Assembly (NCBI GenBank): GCA_036937835.1
Contig: CM072879.1
Coordinates: 9,294,501-9,358,500, forward strand
Reading direction: 5' to 3'
From: Pampus argenteus
Lineage: Eukaryota > Chordata > Actinopteri > Scombriformes > Stromateidae
DNA: 64,000 nt
Shown here: positions 24,361 through 36,831 of the stretch, in pieces
Layout of the letters: the number at the start of each line of letters is the position of its first letter
Position numbering within the stretch: the first letter of the stretch is position 1
Notes under the pieces: generated by a model
Database searches by the model: none
The model's input: only the letters and a program-made list of their open reading frames with translations
What the model was told of the DNA's origin: nothing
Program-made: the position numbers and the translations under genes

Positions 24361-25292
24361 TGACCTAACAGCCTGACAAATAAAAGATCTGACTTTAAGC
24401 TGCACCTTACTACAAAACAAGCCTTTTCTGTTATTTGACCACCAGATAAAGTCAAATTTATTTCCTACAAATGATACTGCAGATTGTATCAACACAGTAA
24501 TGAGGTTAAGGGGTGAAAACACTGAGCAAATTTGTCACCAGTTTTTCTTGAGACTGATAGCCTTTGTAGAACAATATGGTTCGAGTTACTCACTATACTA
24601 TCCTATTTAGAACATTTTACTTATGAAGTTATTGAAACAGTCACAAAAATCATCTATAGAGCTCCTCGAGAAGTTGTAGCTCTCTATTATGTAGCCTGAA
24701 TCTCAAATAATGGATGAATAGAAACAAACATTTTATGCACCAATCAGACCAGAACAAAGATAAACTGCCAATTGAGAGGTTCTTTTACTTCAGTGGCTCA
24801 GTGAATCACAAAGAGCAATATCATATTATAGTATAGTAGTAGCAATATAGTAATAATTAGTAAGTATTTTATTCGTGATTAGTTGTATCTGTTATCCTTT
24901 AGGATTTATTGCACTAAGTATGCTAGTTGAAATGTGGTTAGGTTGATCCAGTAACTCAAGTTTTTTCAGAAACAGTTGAACCAACAAATGTCTCAAACCG
25001 AAAAACTTTGTAAATTACAGGGATACAGGTGTATTTGAAAGAATACAGTGATTTTTGGGAAAGTAAGTGAGAGGAATCTGGTCCGTTGTAGTTCCATCAA
25101 CATCCAAGAAGAGGGCGCTACTGCAACAAATTAGTTGTGAACGCTGCAGTAGAAGAAAAAGAAGAAGCCGGCTGCAGTAGAAGAAGAAGAACACTACTGT
25201 CATGTATATAATCTAAACACGACCAAGGTTATCCCGAAGATACTGGAACAAAATATGAACAGCATTTGACAAAAACAGAGGCATCTTACATC
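24361..25292. other. Spacer and oxnad1 upstream region
   Basis: No coding exon seen. A GAA-rich tract lies at 25150-25194. A consensus donor (TCG followed by GTAAGA) at 25294 probably ends a non-coding first exon of oxnad1, which would splice to the acceptor at 25815. The first exon's start cannot be placed. Confidence 0.45.
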
Positions 25293-25821
25293 GGTAAGAA
25301 TGATGGTTCAGCAGCTCTTTATCTGCTAAAGTGTTGTCCGTTAACGAACCGGTATGTGTTAGCTAGTTAGCTAACTTGAACATTAGCCGCATGACGGAGG
25401 TCGTCACACCAAACTGCGTTTAGAATAATCACAATAATACATTTAGCTGCTTTTAGACTAGAAACGGGCTAGAGTCGACCCGCTTGTCTCATTATCGTCC
25501 GTTACATAACACAACGGTGGGTGGATACGAGTAGTTTTAGTTAAATAGTGTCATGTTTTCATGTTGTATTGGATAACGTTCACCTGACGGGAGCCACCAG
25601 GTAGATGTACGCGACCATTCCGTGAAAGGAGTTTGGTTTGCGGTGAAACGGGTGATGTTTTAGCTCAAGCTTTAAATTTACAGGATATATCGATCTAAAA
25701 ACTGAAACTAGTGCTGCCATCGCTCATATTCACATATGTGACGCTAAACGAAGACGACTGCAAGTCATTGTTTGACAGGTGACGTTTTCTGCTCCTCTCT
25801 TTTATCCACTCACAGGTCGTG

Positions 25822-28800
25822 ATGAGCGTCCCCTGCTTCCTGGTGTCCGCTGCCCGAGGCTTCAGTCTGCCGTATCCTGCCGCCGGTCTGCTGCGCTCCC
25901 GCCTCTTGGGAACCAGCTCCATCAAAAGGTGGGTTTTAATTTGATATATACACATGTCTGTGTTTCTTGTGCGCTCTTTTCTCTGCTAGCTGCTCACCTC
26001 TGAGATGTGGGCATCAAGGGAACTATATTTTGACAATTGTTAGTTCTGTCGGATCTACTTTCCAATATTTGTAAGCGTTTTACCTTAAAGGATCAGTTCA
26101 ATTAACGCGTATCTCACTTATTTTTTACTGGTACTCACACAGTCACAGTGAGATTGGGTTTTAATATATGTTTATTATATTTTTATTATTATTGTGGAAT
26201 TACTTTCAAAACTTCACCACATAAAACAAAACTATCTGCAACAAGGTGTAAGATGTAATTCGGATGAACTGGCCCTTTAAGTTTGTTCAAGCTTGCTGAC
26301 AGTAAGGGCAAAGTCCACTAGCCTTTTTCAAAGCTTCTTGTCATATAAGGCTGCTGTCTCTTTTAACTGAGTATCATAGATATTTAGCATTCAAGGCAAG
26401 TGACAAAAAGTATCTCTTTTATTATTATTTTAGAAGAAATATGACCTCCAAAAGACAAATGGACCATTTAGAGAGGACAGCGAGCAACAGCAGACAAAAT
26501 GTAAGTTCATATTCTTGTTAATGGATGTATTCATTTTGACTGTAACCATTACCTTTGTTTTTTATTATGCTGATCCTGACAGTTAACCTGTTTCTAAACT
26601 CTACACAGGCTCTATATCCAGCCGAAGTATGCGGTATCATAAACGAGTCAGAGACAGTAAAACGCTTGAGAATAGCCGTCCATCCAGACTTCAGCTTCAA
26701 AGCAGGACAGTGGTGAGTAGACACATTTGAAGTCTTGTCCAGTTCATTAACGGTTTGGTTTTTTTCATCAGATTAATCAAAATCTGTTAAACTGCACTAA
26801 GCAGACTTGGGTAGATTTTATTAACTAACTTCGCCATCATAAAAACACAGCTGACAATGCAGATTGGTGAAATATACACATGTATGATGACCCAAAAAGG
26901 GCAATTCAACCTGGCTTATGATTGTTGACCACCATGGTTTGACCTATAACGTCAAATTGCGCTGCTGTAATATAATGAATATACAGTCATGCTTATTCAA
27001 ACCTGCATCTGGTCAATTTTTTCTCAGACTATAACAAACTTGCTTCTTAATAAGTGGAACCTGCCAAAATATGCCTTATTTTCTACCTCAGTTTTCTTGT
27101 TTCATAATGTCTGTAGCGCTTATTGTTGCCACAAGGTGGTGGCATAGTTTGATTTCTCTCACCATAGGCCTTGAGGTTTTCATTTGTTTTACAGTAAACA
27201 CGAGTTACGGTCTTAATTAATCTATATCTAAAGCTTCTATATCTAAAGCAGTTGAAGAGTGTCAAGGATGTCCAGGGACATATCAGATGAAACAACATTT
27301 TTTTTTTTGAGGATTTAATGAGTTGAATTGTCTTCATAGGTTTGTGTAGGTAACTGCTGAATGGTTGCTTGTAGGCTTTTATTTTGTTGACTGATGCATA
27401 ACATTGAGAAATGTTTTAGTTTCCAACCATAATATCAAGTTAAGTATTTCTTAGAAAAAAAGTTTTGCCTTCATCAGAGTCTGTATCTGTCAGTCAGTGC
27501 TGTAGTGTTAATTAATGCACATGCAGTATACAGTAGGTACACAAGCCCATACTGTCTGTGGGCGGCAGTGAGATATAAAACAACCGGCAGTCAGATGCCC
27601 TGCAGCAGCTGATAATGAATGCAAATAGATGGAAATCCTCAAGTTTCAGTGTTTCTGAGAAAAAGGACCATTTAGTCGTTGGTCTCCAGGTAGGGGAGGA
27701 GGAGGAGGAGGAGGAGAAGAAGAAGAAGTAGAAGGTGGGTGGAACATATGTGTGTGTCTCCACAGCAGAACCATATTTATGATGCCTCTGAGGGATGTGG
27801 AGTCTGTGTTTCTATCTGGTGTAACAGTAGGTCATTGTGTTGGTGGAACATTAGCCCAACTGTTTAGCATTGCTGTTTACATCTGGGGGTACTCTGCTGC
27901 TCCTGCTGATGGACAGATGTCGGCATGTTGGGTGTAAGTTCGGGACGCAACACTAACTAGCAGGCAACTTTCCATCTGGTTTAGTTTTGTTCTGCTTGCT
28001 TTCTAGAACGGGCTGCCCTCCTCATTGAGGTCAAGGGGCACTTCTCTGCCCACAATCACACTTTGACCTGGAGTTCAACATGTTTTTACTCTTGAATTAA
28101 GTATTGTTTAGAGATCGGAATAGTCAGCTTCTAGTCCTGTTTCCAGATCTGTCGTGGTTTTAGACGAAAATAATCTGACAATCATGTTTTGTGTTCAGGG
28201 TGGACTTCTTTATTCCTGGTGTGGAGACAGTGGGAGGTTTCTCCATGTGCTCCAGCCCGGGTTTGCTGCAGAGGGAGGGAGTGATTGAGCTGGCAGCCAA
28301 ATACACCAAACACCCCCCGGCACACTGGATTCACACGACGGTGAGTGGGACACTTGTTCTCCGAATGATATAGAGATATATCATTCTAAGTATGTAATTA
28401 TGATGTTGAAAATCCCCATTTAATACAGTGATAAATCCAGAAACGGAACGCAAAGTGAATTATCAGGGTGTTGAGAAATGATGGTCTTATAAAATTACAC
28501 CACTAGAATCATACATCATTATGTTTTTTAGTAAACCTGGTAAGCCATTTATTAGTAACTATCAGAAAGGAAGGAAACAATTATCTGATAGGAATCAGGG
28601 AGACTGCTGCACCTCTAAGTCACAGCACATTGCAACACACAGGTTAAAGCTGTACAAATGGTATCAGCTGTTTAATGAGAGAATGACTCAGGAATTAAAG
28701 TCATAAATGTTGATTTTTTTTTCTTTACCACATGTTTGGTTTTATTTCTTTTAAACTGCAGAACGAACGTTTTCTTTCTTTTGCACAATTTGCATATGCC

Positions 28801-30560
28801 CCACAACATATGCCCCTTTGTAATTGATGTTAAGTATTAGTTCAAGTGAGTTACAAAAATGTAGTAATTCTGAACTAGAATGGTAAAAGTAGGTTTTTAA
28901 CAATGTTACTGTGTGCAGAGCAGGAAATTCTGAACACTTGATGCTGTGCAAGGCCACATAGTGTAAATAATGTAAAACTGTGTAACATCCTGTGTTGTCT
29001 ACCAAGCATGTGCTCTAAAAGGTCTTATTTTCAATAATCTTTTCTACAAATAGCTGTACGAAAATCAAGAATGTTTCCTTCCAGCTCGCCTTACCCTTTC
29101 TGTAGTCTGTGTGTTTGTTTGCAGCTTCTTTGTTTGATTAAGGGCCTTTAATAAATAGCTCTGAGCTACTACTCCACTGTGTGTAAATAAGTAACAGAAA
29201 GTAGTGTGATGTGCATGAGTGTTCAGAGACGTGCATCTCTCAGCTCAGGGATCCTTTGATAATCCTTTTGTTTGATATTGTTTTCCTCTCTGTGAGCAGG
29301 AACGGTGTAGAGACTGTAATAGGAGATTAAGAGTGCATGCATCATTATGCATACATGCTCTCATATGTGTACAAAAGCTCATGAAGGCATATTTATTGCT
29401 CCTTTTGACATCAAAAGACTTGCTCTGTGCAACTTGTGAAATTGTTTTCACCCATACAGTAACATAGGTTTATGTGTGTGTATGCAGCCTGAGCTAAAGG
29501 TGATTTAGACTTTAAAGGTTTCCTGTATTTTTCTTTAAATCATTCTTCATATTTAAGAAAAGGGCGTGTTTCCAGATGTCCGGATTAAAATGTCAATTTT
29601 ATCTGGCTTTTGAATGCGCTCTTCTCCTTCCCCCTCCTCTCAGTGTACGGTGGGCTCACACGTGGCTATGCGTGTCGGCGGGGACTTCTTCTTCGACCCA
29701 TCACCCTCTGATCCCTCTGTGGATTTGCTGCTGGTGGCCGGCGGTGTAGGGATCAACCCCCTGTACTCCATTTTGTTGCACATGGCAGATCTGCTGCATC
29801 TCAACCATGCCTCGGGTGGGCGGGACTACAACATAGGCTCCACCCATCTCTGTTATAGCGCTAAGAACACCCAGGAACTGCTCTTCAAGGTGTGCTCTTG
29901 CATTAAGCTTTTGGAGATAGGTGTGAGAGATTTTAAGACACTTTTAGGACTTTATTTGCTGATTTGTGTGTTATTGTGTACAACAGTGTTCACATGAAGG
30001 TGGGTGTCACTATGTAGCAAGAATTACAAATGTATTCCTTCGTTCCTTTTGTGTCCCCAGAGCTCCATCATGGAGGCGTGCCGGCAGTTTCCTGACAAGT
30101 TGTCCTGTGACTTCTATATCACACAACAAAGCACAAATGTCGACCCGCACCTCGAGCCATTTGTCAACCGTAAGTAATGCCCACGCACACACACACACAC
30201 ACATCAACTTTTCTTTTGTTAAGCTTGAATGATTGAGTGACTGTCACTTTCTACCGCAGTCTTGTCTTTGTTGATTAATCTGTGTCACCGTGTAGAACAC
30301 ACTCTATCAAAGCTCCACACTGGCAACTCAGATGCCACAAGGAGGCGGCGCCGCAGCACCTGAGTCTTGATTAATTGACTGACTTCCCTCATGTCTCCCC
30401 AGGCGGAAGAATCACAGAGGCAGAGTTGAGGACCCGCGTGGACCCACAGAGGACTTTGTGTTACCTGTGTGGACCACCACCCATGATTGAAGCAATTTCA
30501 AAAACCCTCATGGAACTTGGCCTCCCAAAAGACAGAATCATCTTTGAGAAGTGGTGGTAG
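25822..30560 (+). CDS. oxnad1: Oxidoreductase NAD-binding domain-containing protein 1
   Basis: OXNAD1 is a ferredoxin-NADP-reductase-like flavoprotein, predicted to be mitochondrial, with no well-defined substrate. Seven coding exons (25822-25928, 26434-26500, 26609-26712, 28199-28340, 29644-29889, 30061-30169, 30403-30560) keep phase and give 310 residues, against 312 in human. The N-terminus has many Arg, Ser and Ala and almost no acid residues up to about 36, fitting a mitochondrial targeting peptide. The FAD-type barrel includes FKAGQWVDFFIPG and GGFSMCSSP, the family's version of the usual R-x-Y-S flavin motif. The NAD-binding half has AGGVGINPLYSIL, YSAKN and CGPPPMIEAI, and ends EKWW, the typical aromatic C-terminus. 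The start ATG is six bases after an acceptor. The nearest neighbour downstream, rftn1, is also a neighbour in human 3p25-p24. Confidence 0.93.
26085..26280. mobile_element. Short non-autonomous inverted-repeat element (MITE) in oxnad1 intron
   Basis: The left end reads TTAAAGGATCAGTTCA. The right end, reverse-complemented, reads TTAAAGGGCCAGTTCATCC. They match over about 16 bases with a few changes. The 196-base body has no coding capacity. The same ends, with CAGTTCACCCAAATTAC, occur at 7452 and 32036-32458. It lies between oxnad1 coding exons 1 and 2. Confidence 0.6.
26713..28198. other. oxnad1 intron
   Basis: No exon seen. A GGA/GAA-rich purine tract lies at 27693-27729. Confidence 0.6.
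28341..29643. other. oxnad1 intron
   Basis: No exon, RNA gene or well-formed repeat was recognised in this 1.3 kb intron. Confidence 0.6.
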
Positions 30561-30890
30561 AAAAAAAATGCCAGAAACCTACAAGGCTGTTCTGCTTTCT
30601 TGTGTTCATGAGGAGGATGTATGGGTGTGTTGACAATGGAAAGAAGCTGAAATATTCCAATAATGTGGACGATGATGCGAGTGCTCAAGTAGTTGAGGGA
30701 AGGCAACCTCCAATCCCTGCTGCCGAAACCTGACCTGTGCGTGATCTGTGACAGACTGCTGGGACCACCCACTCTTCAGCTAGCTGCTGACTCACAAAGA
30801 CAATAGAGATTAATTTTATTTTATCTTTTGATGGACAAAAGACTGTTTTTATTGACTTTTAGTAAGCCATTGTCCAGCTCACTGCCTTGC

Positions 30891-30896
30891 AATAAA
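30891..30896 (+). terminator. Probable oxnad1 polyadenylation signal
   Basis: AATAAA lies 331 bases after the oxnad1 stop and is followed by a GT-rich stretch (TGTGTATGATG). This is the nearest strong candidate. Confidence 0.6.
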
Positions 30897-31073
30897 TCTG
30901 CAACTCCAGTGTCCCCTACATGTGTATGATGGACACATTGATGCAAATGTTATACAGATTCAAGTCATTTCTAGCCTCAACTTGCTTGACTGAGGTGCTG
31001 CTTTAAACAATTTAATGGATACTGTGTTATTTTTACTTGTGTTTACACATTTATTCACCTTCAGAAGCATGTC

Positions 31074-31318
31074 TTAAAGTTGTAGTTTGACATTATGGGA
31101 AATACTGTTTGCTGAGAGTGGGTGAGAAGATCGTTACCACTCGTATGTTAAATATGAAACAGCGGCCTGGTGCAAAGGTAAGCTCCACCTACCAGCACCA
31201 CTCCACTAATTACTATTATATATTATATAATAAAAACAAGTTTTAATGTTACATCCACTCTTCACTCAACAATAAAGTGAACAAATTAATTTCCCAAAAT
31301 GTGGAACTATTCCTTTAA
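31074..31318. mobile_element. MITE of the TTTGGGAAATA-ended fish family, internally deleted
   Basis: The left end reads TTAAAGTTGTAGTTTGACAT then TATGGGAAATAC. The right end, reverse-complemented, reads TTAAAGGAATAGTTCCACAT then TTTGGGAAATTA. The arms match over about 30 bases. The internal phrases GAGAAGATCGTTACCACTC, GTTAAATATGAA and CCACCTACCAGCACC are those of a widespread percomorph element I recognise; most of its usual middle is missing. It lies between the 3' ends of oxnad1 and rftn1. Confidence 0.7.
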
Positions 31319-32035
31319 AGGCCCTAGGACATGGATGATCAATGCAATCTGTGCCATTTTACACTGTATTTAAAAAGTGACTTATTTTCTCCTATCAAAA
31401 TACCTCTAATTTGATGAAATGTTTTATTAGAAGTGTTATACCATGACAATACATATATAATAACTATTTATTTACAGAGCTGAAGATTTTAGAGTTGTCA
31501 GAGTTATTCACATGCAAACTTCACAATACTGAGTGTATTTTTGGAGTCAAAAACTTAAATTGCCCAAATATTGGCCAGTGTCTCTATTTTACTCATTTAC
31601 AGTTGCATGCATGCATACACAGTGCCTATCTCGCATACACACTTTCCCCTCAATCACACACATTCACACACTCATACCGCTTTCTCATCCCACGGTGCAC
31701 CGTAATGGAACCTCCAGGTGGTCTCTGATTGGCTTGGATCACCGAACATCCTTTGGAGATGGTTGCAGGTTTCTCGCAGTCGTCTCTCTGCGGGGGGATA
31801 CGTTGTTGGCTCATATGAGTTTCTGTGTTTTTTCCTCAAATGAGGAAAACTGTTTACGCCGGTAACATGAGATTTAAAGGAAACTGAGTCAATCAGTTTA
31901 CTCTTAACACTTTATTGACCTCTGCTTTTATGTAAAGACTTACATGTCACACTACTTACACACTACACAGGTGGTCCAGGAAATAAGTAATAAATAACTG
32001 ACTTCTACTATGCACAATTTCTGAAGAGGAAACCC
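31319..32035. other. Spacer between the converging oxnad1 and rftn1 genes
   Basis: No gene supported. Two overlapping plus-strand frames near 31495-31865 (77 and 110 residues) contain CA-rich simple sequence and no family motif. Confidence 0.5.
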
Positions 32036-32458
32036 TTACATGGTCAATTTACCCAAACTACAAACAAATATATAGTCCCTCCCTTACCTAGTGGTATCCA
32101 TCCTACCACTATGAAATTTTGTTAACATGTATAAAAATCGACAGCATCATCTTTTAAACAGTGTCTCTGTTACTCTGGATAATCCACAGAATGCACTGAA
32201 CAGTTTTTTATATCAACTATTGCTTTGGAAACAAGTAGTTCCAATAAAAACTATTCATAGCAAAGGAGATTATCCACAGTAAACAGGAGGACAAATTCTG
32301 GGAATTCTTTGCTGCTGTTGAGTTTATAAAACGCAACATTTACATGCTGTGAGTAACAAACTAAATTTCATCCACCTCCATTATATTAAGGTGGATGAAA
32401 TCTAAGACAAATCTGAAAAGATGTATTTATTGGTAATTTGGGTGAACTTGACCCTTAA
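32036..32458. mobile_element. MITE with CACCCAAATTAC-type terminal inverted repeats
   Basis: The left arm begins at 32036 with TTACATGGTCAATTTACCC. The right arm, reverse-complemented, is TTAAGGGTCAAGTTCACCC. The arms match over about 25 bases. The 423-base body includes TCTGGATAATCCACAG and AAGTAGTTCCAATAAAAACT, phrases typical of a large percomorph MITE family. The arms are those seen at 7452 and 26085. No transposase is present. Confidence 0.65.
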
Positions 32459-32526
32459 ATGTTAAGGTAATACATCAACATAACGTACTATGTACTTGGT
32501 TTGCTTTTCCCCTCTTGTTTCTAATT

Positions 32527-32532
32527 TTTATT
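32527..32532 (-). terminator. Possible rftn1 polyadenylation signal
   Basis: AATAAA on the minus strand lies about 430 bases after the rftn1 stop codon and just before the MITE at 32458. No stronger signal was seen closer to the stop. Confidence 0.4.
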
Positions 32533-32959
32533 TTTACATAGAAAAATACAAGCCCAGTGAAATCAATACTCCCTTTTTAACAGTTCTATTAGGAAGTAGT
32601 TAAAAACAACAATGGGCAAGAAAATAATACTTAAGGCTTGGGATATATCTTGCTCTAGGTTGTACTGTCTAGCTATATACAGTCTCGTTTCATATAAGAA
32701 GAACACATCGAGTACAGTAGCAACACTGATCCAAACCAGAGAACTGCACAACACTGGTTCCCTACAACCTCACAGACTTGTGTTAACGCCCTAAACAGAG
32801 CAGATTGAAGCATTAGCAACAGTATGTGAACAGATACAAACGTCTGTGTTGTCCACAGAGGAACTAAACATCCAGATCAATAAAACAATCAACTTTTTTT
32901 TTTTTTTTGATAAACTAACCAGGTTTCAGCTCCTCTTTGCCCGTTTTGTACCCAATGTG

Positions 32960-35900
32960 TCAACAGACGCCAGAAAATAACTGCCGTTTGATCCGCTCTT
33001 CTGTCTTCACGTCTTCCTTGACCCCACCGTCATCTTTCTGACACACATCTGTCCATCTCACCGACTTTTCCTGCTTGGACACGAGGATCCTGTTGATGTC
33101 AGTTTCCTCTTCCTGGTCTTCAACAAAAGCTCGGCTCCCCGGTAGGAGCAAGAGGCCCTTTTGATGTTGCGCATCCCCTTCGCTCTCCTTACCTCCTTCG
33201 CTCCTTTCGATGTCCCAGCTCTTCCTCCCCTCTGCCTTTTCCTTTTTTGTGTTTCTTCTCAACATGTCCATCTCTGTCTCCATCACAGGGGGCCTGTCCT
33301 CTCTCTCCTCAGGCGCTTCTCCAGTCGAGTTTTTCTTTGCCTTGCCGCGACCCCTGAGGTTCAGCATCTGAAATCAAATAGATGTGTTTGATAGAGTTTC
33401 ACGCTTTGTGCTGTGTCTTTTTCTCTCTCTTTCTCTCTCCAGACATCTGACAAACCACAACAAAGCCTCTCGCATTGATGCCCCTTTCCTGTACAGTTTG
33501 AGGCAGACTCTTTTCTCTATTATTAGATTTTTCCTCAGTTAGTTTAGGTTTGCTGTACGTCCCATATTTAGTAACATAACTTTTTAAAAATGGGACCTTC
33601 TGTGACATAAAGCTACGTGTCCTAAAGGCACAATAGAGACAAGTGACAGATTTGTTGTGAAGGTGTTGGGGGGGACAAACCTTGAAGTCTTTTCTCTTGC
33701 GCTGCAAAATAGGCCTCTGAAGGAAAAGGATTTGCTTGGTCGACAGACTCCCGTCACTGCAGAGAGAAAAGAGCAGCCCTTTAAACTACTGTTACCTGTA
33801 TGTTGGAAATCTGACGAGCTGGCATATCGCTACACGCGTTTGAATCAGGTTTAATGTTCGCTGCGGTTTGTCAAGTGACAGGTTACAAGACACCAGCGCG
33901 TCAGCGACTGTTTTTGTTCGCAGCTCCGACAGATTTCAAAAGCGGTTTCATGTTGAGATGAGCATATGATCATGATTTGTCAGATCTCAAACCATCTGTC
34001 CTGCGTATCTAAAACCCCACTGTCAGTCCTAATTCCAAAAAGAAGGAGGATGGGTAACATGGACGACAATGGAGTAATGAAAACAAAGCCGCCTTCATTA
34101 GGAAAGCAGTAATTAGTCCTTTACTGGATGTGAAGCCATTCACAGTGACTGAATGTTAAGAAAAAGCAGAGCACTTGCTAGGCTGTTTTTTTTTAGAGAT
34201 TTTGATACGGTGGGATTTGTGGTGTAGTTTTGTACCTGTTGGTCTTGACAATTGGTGTGGGTAACACACACATCAGCCTCCATCCATATGAAGCGAGAGA
34301 CTGGAGCAGTGGGATGTAGTCTGTCTTCACAACCACACCCTGAGCAGGACAAAGAATCAGCACATCACATCACATACACATACATGTAGGCACACTGATA
34401 TATGTACACACAGAATGTTAAAACACATTACAGATTTTGTGCAGGTAGGCAAATGCGCAGTATTGTGTGAGTGAAATAGAATATTAAATAGTCAAAGACC
34501 CACATCAACAACGGTCCACTGCTCAACCACGATAGCGTCGTAGGAGGTGTTTGTGGTCTCCTCTGCAGAGCTCTGAAGGATGAACACGCTATCCACAGAT
34601 GAAACCCCGTTATCTGGAGAAACGGAACAAACTGTAGATAAACAATAGGGGGATGTACTGTATGCGATTCAGGCAGGACTTAAAACCTCGTCTCCACTCT
34701 CCAATCTCTCACTATTGATCCCCTCATTCCCTTTGGCTTAAGCCCACTTTTTCCATGGGTGACTGAACAGTGACTTATGGTGTAAGCTGTCGACTTACGG
34801 CACATAACTCCATGCATATCATCCATTTCCCAGCAGTGGACCAAGAATCTACAGCTCAACCATTTTTTTTTCCTCTCGTCGAGCTCCAATGAAAATAACT
34901 CAAGTCAGTAGGAGAGCTGAAAAAAAGTTTGCTCAATTCTTTTGAGATCTGAGTGGCTTTGCAAGAGGAGAATAAATGATTTGATGTTTTCACATATAGT
35001 TCAACTTCAGGGACATTTTTATTATGTCAGACCGAAGGGCTGAAAATCACTTTGATTAGCAGTTGCTTGCTAAGGCCATGAAACATACCATTATCATCTC
35101 CGAGGTGGAAAAAGCCATCGACGAGGTGAGCGCCGTTGGTGAAATGCTGAGTCATGTGGTCGAGCCAATATGCATCAACGTCTGTGACTAGCCCTGCCTC
35201 CTTTTGTACTCGCAGTGGCACCCTGAGTGAGTAGAACCTCAGAGAGGTGTTCAGCTCCCCTGTGTGGTTGTACAGGGCAAAGAGCTGCATCCCTGCAGGC
35301 AAACAAACAAAGACAGTCGACAGTTACCAGCGACAGCTTTCTATCACGATGATTTGTCTGGAAATGAACAGGAAACGTGTTACTTACTAGCTTGTGCTGG
35401 TGGTGAAGTTGCATTCTTATCTTTCTCTGAATTCTTGAGCCTCATATGGTTGTTGTTGTTGTGTGTCATCACTCTGCTTTGCCTGTCTAGACAGCTAGAG
35501 TTGGACTTTTTTTCATGGTTACGATCAAGTTCTGGAGAGCTGAGCCAGCTGTCTGAGCTTGAACTTTGTCTTTCTTTCTGCTTTGGGAGTTTAAAATGCT
35601 TCTCCGTGGATTCTTTGAGTTCTGGCGGACTATGCTCCTGCTGTCTGATTGTACCTGCAGTTTCTGCAGTACTGGGACACAGCTGGTTCCCCTGGGTTTC
35701 TACTGGGTTTTGATTTGAACCCCATTGAACTGCATCGTTACTGAGTTTTCGGTGATCTTGAGGTTGGTTTGTTTCAAGTGACTCTCTGAGGCTGATGTGT
35801 GAGGTTTGAATTTGTTCATTAGATTCCTCTGGGTTGGTCCCTGGTGACTGGATGGGTTTCAGAGGGCTGAAGTCTGGTTCTCTGGGTGAACGCCTGTGGT

Positions 35901-36655
35901 CTTGTGTATGTTCTACACTTTCATGATCTAACTCTTGAGGTTCAAAGGGAAGACAGTCAGCTTCTAGATCACTATGATGTGGTTCTGCAGGGTCTGTCGG
36001 GCTGGTGTTAGTGCTGAAGGGGTGTCGATGTATAGGGGAAGGGCTGGAATGCAGGGAGGACAAATCCTCAGGGTCCCAGTTTCCCAAGAAGCAGGGTGCT
36101 CCTCCCGGCTGCTGGAGAAAACCCACAAACATCACCCCTTGCTCCGCTACATCCTGGATCTGTATGGGTAACATACATACACACACAGTGTTATCAACTA
36201 TACACACCCAAAACTCTATTAAAATCTAATCTGAATAACACATATATATATAAAAGACGGCATCGAAAAATACATTTACAGCCTCTTCTACATGAGTCAC
36301 ACAAGTCACATTTACACAAACAAAGGCTGACGTACACAGAGTAGAAATCCTGCAACATAACAACCTACCTAATCATCTGAAAAGATCAAATATTCAAATG
36401 ACAAAAAGGACCTCATTATCTTCACCCATCCGACTGACTGTGTGTGTGTGTGTGTGTGTGTGTGTAGCTCTAGTGGTTAATTGTCAGTTGATATTTTGGC
36501 TGACAGTTTTAGACAGGCTCAACAGGAGAGAAATCAGATTGCAAACTACCACAGAACAATAATGAGACACATCTTCCCCTATTACCCACTACTTCTGACA
36601 CTTCACTCATCCATAAGCATGCATCACGTGTCTCTATTACCACTCAACACACTCA

Positions 36656-36700
<45 letters not shown>

Positions 36701-36780
36701 AGATAGAACTGTGTGACTGTGTCCGGAAACAGATTGAGAGTGGGTGAGCTGGCAAGTACTGAAGAAATGAAAGTATAAAA

Positions 36781-36831
<51 letters not shown>

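Noticed and set aside
28199..28270. Loss of the R-x-Y-S flavin motif in oxnad1 (GGFSMCSSP) as evidence of inactivation
   Set aside because: I remember the same GGFS form in mammalian OXNAD1, so it is a family trait and not a defect of this copy.
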